From positions 29,404 through 93,403 of the forward strand of contig NZ_FWXF01000013.1 in NCBI RefSeq assembly GCF_900176285.1: a stretch of 64,000 nucleotides of DNA, read 5' to 3'. Positions 60,972-64,000 of this stretch are shown in pieces. Position 1 is the first letter of the stretch; every line of letters begins with the position of its first letter. The stretch comes from Desulfacinum hydrothermale DSM 13146 (GTDB taxonomy: Bacteria > Desulfobacterota > Syntrophobacteria > Syntrophobacterales > DSM-9756). Position numbers and translations under genes: made by a program. The notes under the pieces were generated by a model that saw nothing but the letters and a program-made list of their open reading frames with translations, did not search any database and was not told where the DNA came from.

Positions 60972-61370
60972 ATGGCGGAAAAGGACATTGAATTGAGGGA
61001 AAAGCAGGAAGTGCAGACCCAGGCGGAAAGCACCCGCAACATTCCGGTCTTCATTCCGGCCGTGGACATCTACGAATCCGAAGAAGCGCTCACCCTGGTG
61101 GCGGACATGCCGGGGGTGGCGCCGGAAAATGTGGATATCGACCTGCGCGATGACCAGCTCACCATCCGCGGCACGGTGAGCCTGGAAGGGGAAGGCGAAA
61201 CGGTCCTTCTTCGAGAATATGGCGTGGGCGATTATTACCGTCAGTTCAACTTGGGCCGGATCATCGACCAATCCAAGATCGAAGCGGCCATGAAGGACGG
61301 AGTCCTCACCCTCACCTTACCCAAGGTGGACAAGGCCAAACCCAAGAAGATCACGGTCAAGACCGGCTAG
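60972..61370 (+). CDS. Second small heat-shock protein (Hsp20)
   Basis: 132 residues. IPVFIPAVDIYESEEALTLVADMPGVAPENVDIDLRDDQLTIRG marks the alpha-crystallin domain, read in segments; AAMKDGVLTLTLPKVDKAKPKKITVKTG ends it with the GVL motif and a C-terminal I-x-V. The N-terminal arm is short and polar (EKDIELREKQEVQTQ). Together with the 60472 gene it makes a two-component holdase set common in thermophilic and anaerobic bacteria. ATG 60972 follows GGGGGTGACAACC. Confidence 0.95.
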   Translation: MAEKDIELREKQEVQTQAESTRNIPVFIPAVDIYESEEALTLVADMPGVAPENVDIDLRDDQLTIRGTVSLEGEGETVLLREYGVGDYYRQFNLGRIIDQSKIEAAMKDGVLTLTLPKVDKAKPKKITVKTG

Positions 61371-61384
61371 GCGGGTTACCAACC

Positions 61385-61480
61385 GGGTGAAATTCCAGTG
61401 TTGCCTGTGGTTTTTGGGGAGCCTTGTGGGGGCGGGTTTGGAACCCGCCCCTAGTGCTGAAAGGCCAAGTCGGCAGCACG
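61385..61480 (+). repeat. Dispersed ~100-bp repeat, copy 5
   Basis: GTGAAATTCCAGTGTTGCC and TTTTTGGGGAGCCTTGT lead into the palindrome GGGGCGGGTT (61429-61438) / AACCCGCCCC (61442-61451), then GTGCTGAAAGGCC and GTCGGCAGC. In this orientation it aligns with the reverse complement of the copy at 36.95 kb. It begins 15 bp after the second hsp20 stop. Confidence 0.75.
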
Positions 61481-61650
61481 GGCCCGCCGGGGCGCCCCTA
61501 AAGATTTCAAAGCCCTTTCACTTCCAGGGGGGCAGGGCTCGGTGTTCTGGTCGTCCCGAACCGCCCGGAGCGGACACAATCGTTTTCACCATTTGCAAAG
61601 GGACCTTCATGGGGTGTCTTGGGACGCGGGTCTGCGTGCTGAGATCGGAA

Positions 61651-61684
61651 GAGGAGCGGGGCCGGTCGGTCCCGCTCCTCTTTT
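61651..61684. terminator. Perfect 10-bp-arm hairpin with TTTT on the plus strand
   Basis: GAGGAGCGGG (61651-61660), loop of 10, CCCGCTCCTC (61671-61680), TTTT (61681-61684). It abuts the stop of the minus-strand resolvase-like gene and can terminate transcription from either side. The rest of 61481-61650 holds no gene. Confidence 0.75.
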
Positions 61685-62007
61685 CAGTTCACCGTCAGAA
61701 CGGGAATCCCCGCCGAGCGGAGATCGAAAAGGATGCCCTCCAATTCTTCCTTGGTGGCGGCCAACCGGTCCAGATCGTGGACGACCAGACGTTTGATCCT
61801 CTGGCGGTCCACGTCCATAAAGAGTTGGCGACGACTGGTGTAGATCTCCACGGGAGTGTCGGCTTCTTCCGGCGCAAGGGCCGCCTGGAGATGCTTGAGG
61901 CAGGCTTCCTTCTGGGCCGCCAGGGAACGCTCGTAAGACCCCCCGTCTTCCGGGGTCAGTTCATCTTGGCGCACCATGAGATAAATGGCATTGAATTTGT
62001 CTTCCAT
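61684..62007 (-). CDS. Stand-alone resolvase-domain-like small protein lacking the catalytic Ser
   Basis: 107 residues. The order of elements follows the N-terminal domain of serine recombinases: IYLMVRQDELTPEDGGSYERSLAAQKEACLKHLQ (where recombinases read YxRVSxxxQ...SLxxQ), VEIYTSRRQLF, then RIKRLVVHDLDRLAATKEELEGILFDLRSAGIPVLTV, equal to the xVVxKLDRLSR...L...GV segment. The catalytic Ser of RVS is Arg-Gln here and the C-terminal DNA-binding part is absent. It is therefore probably a non-catalytic derivative. ATG 62007 follows GGAGGATC. Confidence 0.65.
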   Translation of the reverse strand: MEDKFNAIYLMVRQDELTPEDGGSYERSLAAQKEACLKHLQAALAPEEADTPVEIYTSRRQLFMDVDRQRIKRLVVHDLDRLAATKEELEGILFDLRSAGIPVLTVN

Positions 62008-62243
62008 GATCCTCCATCTTCCTCCCTTTATGTGGAACGGGCCCTCTATCGAGTCGATCCCATGCGGGCACGGGGCCCGTCGTCTTTCGTTTCCAAGAGA
62101 CTATAGTGGACGACCTGGAAGAAAGCAACCGGTCCGGAGGCATTGGCTTTCCGGGAAAAAGTCCTTAAAGTTTTGAGAAGTAAGGTCCAAGGTGGCCCGA
62201 GCATCAACCTGTGCGGAAAATTCCAGGAAAGGAGAGTTTTTCC

Positions 62244-63389
62244 ATGCCGTTCACGTTCGAGCAGGGTCCCATTCGCCCCCCCAGTGAAGCGAAAAGTCTG
62301 CTCCTTCGGTTCACCCGCAACTGTCCGTGGAACCGCTGCCGTTTTTGCCCCGTTTACAAAGGGCGGTCCTTCAGCCGGCGCCCCCTTTCCGAAATCAAGG
62401 CGGACATCGACGCGGTCAGCCACATCCTGGAAGACCTGAAAGCCCTTTCTTGGTCCCTGGGAGAAGGGGGCCGCATCAGCCCGGTGGTCATCAACCGCGT
62501 GCTCACCGACCCCGCCCAGGGGACGTGCACCCGGCACGTGGCCGTGTGGGCCTACCACGGCGAGGGCACCGTCTTTTTGCAAGACGCCAACAATCTGATC
62601 ATGCGCACTTCCGATCTGGTGGAGGCCTTGCGCTACCTGAGAGAGCGTGTGCCGGGCATCACCCGGGTGACCTCCTACGGACGAAGCAACACCATCGCCC
62701 GAAAGAGCCTGGATGAGATGAAAGAGATCCGCCACGCGGGACTGGATCGGATTCATATCGGCCTGGAAAGCGGATCCGATACGGTCCTTCGGTTCATGGA
62801 AAAGGGCGCCACGGCGGACCAACACATGGAAGCCGGCCGGAAGGTGATCGAGGCGGGCATGACCCTTTCCGAATACATCATGCCCGGGCTGGGCGGTGTC
62901 CGCTGGAGTCGGGAACACGCCCTGGAGACGGCCCGTGTGCTCAACGCCATCGATCCCCACTTCATTCGACTGCGGAGCCTGCGGATTCCCCCGGGCACTC
63001 CGCTGCATGAGGATCTCCAGGAAGGTGCCTTCGAGCCCCTTGGCGATGACGACGTGGTGCGCGAGATCCGACTTCTGGTGGAAAACCTGGAAGGCATCCA
63101 CAGCACCCTCACCTCCGACCACATCATGAATCTGCTGGAAAACGTGGAAGGCACCTTCCCTCACGACAAGCCGCGCATGCTGGCGGCCATCGACCGCTAT
63201 CTGGAACTGCCCGACCAGGACCGTCTGCTTTACCGGCTCGGCCGAAGAGGGGCGGCGCTGCGCTCCGTGGACGATCTGATGGATCCGGCCATGCGCGCCC
63301 GCCTGGAGCGGGCCCGCCGGGAATTGGAAGCCGAAACCGGCAAGGACCTGGAAACGCTCATCAAAGAACTGGGGGATCAGTACATCTGA
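62244..63389 (+). CDS. Radical SAM protein with C-x4-C-x2-C motif
   Basis: 381 residues. The cluster motif is NCPWNRCRFCPVY, with four residues between the first two cysteines instead of three. The Elp3/HemN-like barrel follows (LRFTR, IRHAGLDRIHIGLESGSDTVLRFMEKGAT, GMTLSEYIMPGLGG). FIRLRSLRIPPGTPLHEDL and LTSDHIMNLLENVEGTFPHDKPRML give a characteristic C-terminus. It uses a [4Fe-4S] cluster and SAM to make a 5'-deoxyadenosyl radical; the reaction is unknown. ATG 62244 follows AAAGGAGAGTTTTTCC. No operon partner is seen. Confidence 0.85.
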   Translation: MPFTFEQGPIRPPSEAKSLLLRFTRNCPWNRCRFCPVYKGRSFSRRPLSEIKADIDAVSHILEDLKALSWSLGEGGRISPVVINRVLTDPAQGTCTRHVAVWAYHGEGTVFLQDANNLIMRTSDLVEALRYLRERVPGITRVTSYGRSNTIARKSLDEMKEIRHAGLDRIHIGLESGSDTVLRFMEKGATADQHMEAGRKVIEAGMTLSEYIMPGLGGVRWSREHALETARVLNAIDPHFIRLRSLRIPPGTPLHEDLQEGAFEPLGDDDVVREIRLLVENLEGIHSTLTSDHIMNLLENVEGTFPHDKPRMLAAIDRYLELPDQDRLLYRLGRRGAALRSVDDLMDPAMRARLERARRELEAETGKDLETLIKELGDQYI

Positions 63390-63451
63390 GTCAAGTCCGG
63401 CCATTTGGCGTTCCTTCGCGGTTCGGCTTGAGAGAAAAAAATCGACTGGAT

Positions 63452-63465
63452 TTGACCTAGGTCAA
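63452..63465. promoter_or_regulatory. FNR/DNR-type box TTGAC-CTAG-GTCAA
   Basis: Perfect palindrome matching the TTGAY-N4-RTCAA pattern of the FNR/CRP superfamily. It lies 63 bp after the radical SAM stop. Downstream, CAAGGAGATGC near 63558-63568 resembles a ribosome-binding site, but no gene follows before the sequence changes character near 63571. Confidence 0.65.
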
Positions 63466-63570
63466 GGAGTTGAAGACACCCGCGGCTTAAGGTGACACCG
63501 TCGACAGCAACAGGGAGGCTTCAACCAAGCCGCGTTTTCCGTGTCCCCCAACATTCAAGGAGATGCAATA

Positions 63571-64000
63571 AGGGATGTCAACCCTGAAGCGACATCACCC
63601 ATGTCGGCTGACTCCTACGCTGGCGAATGCCCGCGCCTGCGAGCCGCCGGCCCATCGCGGTACGGATCGTCTCGTCGTGCTCGCCCGCGTCAAGGGTGCG
63701 CTCGCTGCGCTCGCCGGCTTTACCGCCCTTGACGCGATCTGCGCGCGACGAGGCGCCATTAGCGCGGGCGATGGGCATACGGGTGCCTCCGGCGGGGGCT
63801 CCGGGCTCCAGGTTGCCTCGCCGCTGGTAGGGTGCTACCATAGAAAAGCGGGCGGTCCGGGACCTCGAGTATGCCTGCGGGCCTTCACGGCGCGTCAGGA
63901 TTTCTCCAATGGGGCATGGAGCGCCCGCAACCTGTTTCTACGCGGCCTTGGCCATGGCGGCGGCTTTGCGCATGCCGCGCATCGCCTTGTCGGCCGACCA
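63571..64000. mobile_element. Possible mobile-element edge reaching the end of the window
   Basis: Near 63571-63600 the sequence (GGGATGTCAACCCTGAAGCG, ACATCACCCATGTCGG) changes to a G/C-rich stretch with repeated GCTCGCTGCGCTCGCC-type words. It has no plausible full-length gene until a minus-strand C-terminus at 63938. This resembles the end of an insertion element whose gene runs off the window. The family was not recognised and no terminal repeat could be matched, so this is tentative. Confidence 0.35.
63938..64000 (-). CDS. C-terminal fragment of an unidentified protein (runs off the window)
   Basis: Twenty codons ending in TAG at 63938-63940 (SADKAMRGMRKAAAMAKAA). The Ala/Lys-rich tail fits the C-terminus of a DNA-binding protein or transposase but cannot be assigned. 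Confidence 0.3.
   Translation of the reverse strand, partial: WSADKAMRGMRKAAAMAKAA

Noticed and set aside
63578..63841. 87-codon minus-strand frame near the right edge
   Set aside because: Arg/Gly/Ala-rich with no domain; similar shadow frames are common at repeat-rich element ends. Not called as a gene.

Overview
The window looks like chromosomal DNA of a GC-rich (roughly 60-65 %) anaerobic, sulfur-metabolising deltaproteobacterium (Desulfobacterota), probably a sulfate reducer near Syntrophobacterales. The evidence is a heterodisulfide-reductase (Hdr) gene set with TusA and DsrE sulfur carriers, anaerobic cobalamin (cbi) genes, a ferredoxin-linked glutamate-synthase-like enzyme, strong codon bias, and FNR-type and sigma-54 control elements. 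A myo-inositol phosphate synthase and two Hsp20 genes would suit a thermophilic or halotolerant life, but that is inference. No rRNA, tRNA or CRISPR was seen.

Layout. 0-6 kb: acyl-CoA dehydrogenase, PrmA-like methyltransferase, metallo-hydrolase, Ogt, inositol-phosphate synthase. 5.7-7.2 kb: a mobile-DNA patch with a RAYT transposase gene broken by palindromic repeats and a truncated IS1380-type transposase. 7.2-15.5 kb: cobalamin genes (threonine-P decarboxylase, CbiB, CbiP, CbiA) interrupted on the opposite strand by an odd pyruvate-phosphate-dikinase-like gene. 15.9-17.8 kb: ferredoxin and glutamate synthase-like pair with a strong promoter and a leader terminator. 18.3-23.3 kb: a lipid/sugar glycosyltransferase operon. 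23.3-24.4 kb: a decayed two-component system. 25.1-29.6 kb: a NarX/NarL-type system, a lone receiver protein and a DegP/HtrA protease.

29.8-39.2 kb is the most interesting part. An eight-gene minus-strand operon (TusA, MvhD-like, two HdrA-like flavoproteins, a small winged-helix protein, HdrC, HdrB, DsrE-like) faces a divergent DsrE-UspA pair. Both have near-consensus sigma-54 promoters. A PAS/sigma-54 activator gene sits at the operon's end, and the palindrome TTAACA-SS-TGTTAT occurs both at its own start site and between the divergent promoters. This reads as one self-contained, locally regulated sulfur-transfer/electron-transfer system.

39.7-46.4 kb: TetR-controlled RND efflux operon. 46.6-51.5 kb: GNAT-like protein, fused ADP-forming acyl-CoA synthetase, hotdog thioesterase, iron-sulfur flavoprotein, MarR. 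51.7-54.4 kb: PerR-like regulator and KatG. 54.7-58.6 kb: glycine-betaine-type ABC transporter with a sulfotransferase-like gene inside the operon. 58.8-63.4 kb: small secreted protein, metallo-hydrolase, two Hsp20s, resolvase-like small protein, radical SAM protein. 63.4-64 kb: an FNR-type box followed by what looks like a mobile-element boundary. A dispersed repeat of about 100 bp with a GGGGCGGGTT-type palindrome recurs at least five times, mostly just after gene ends.
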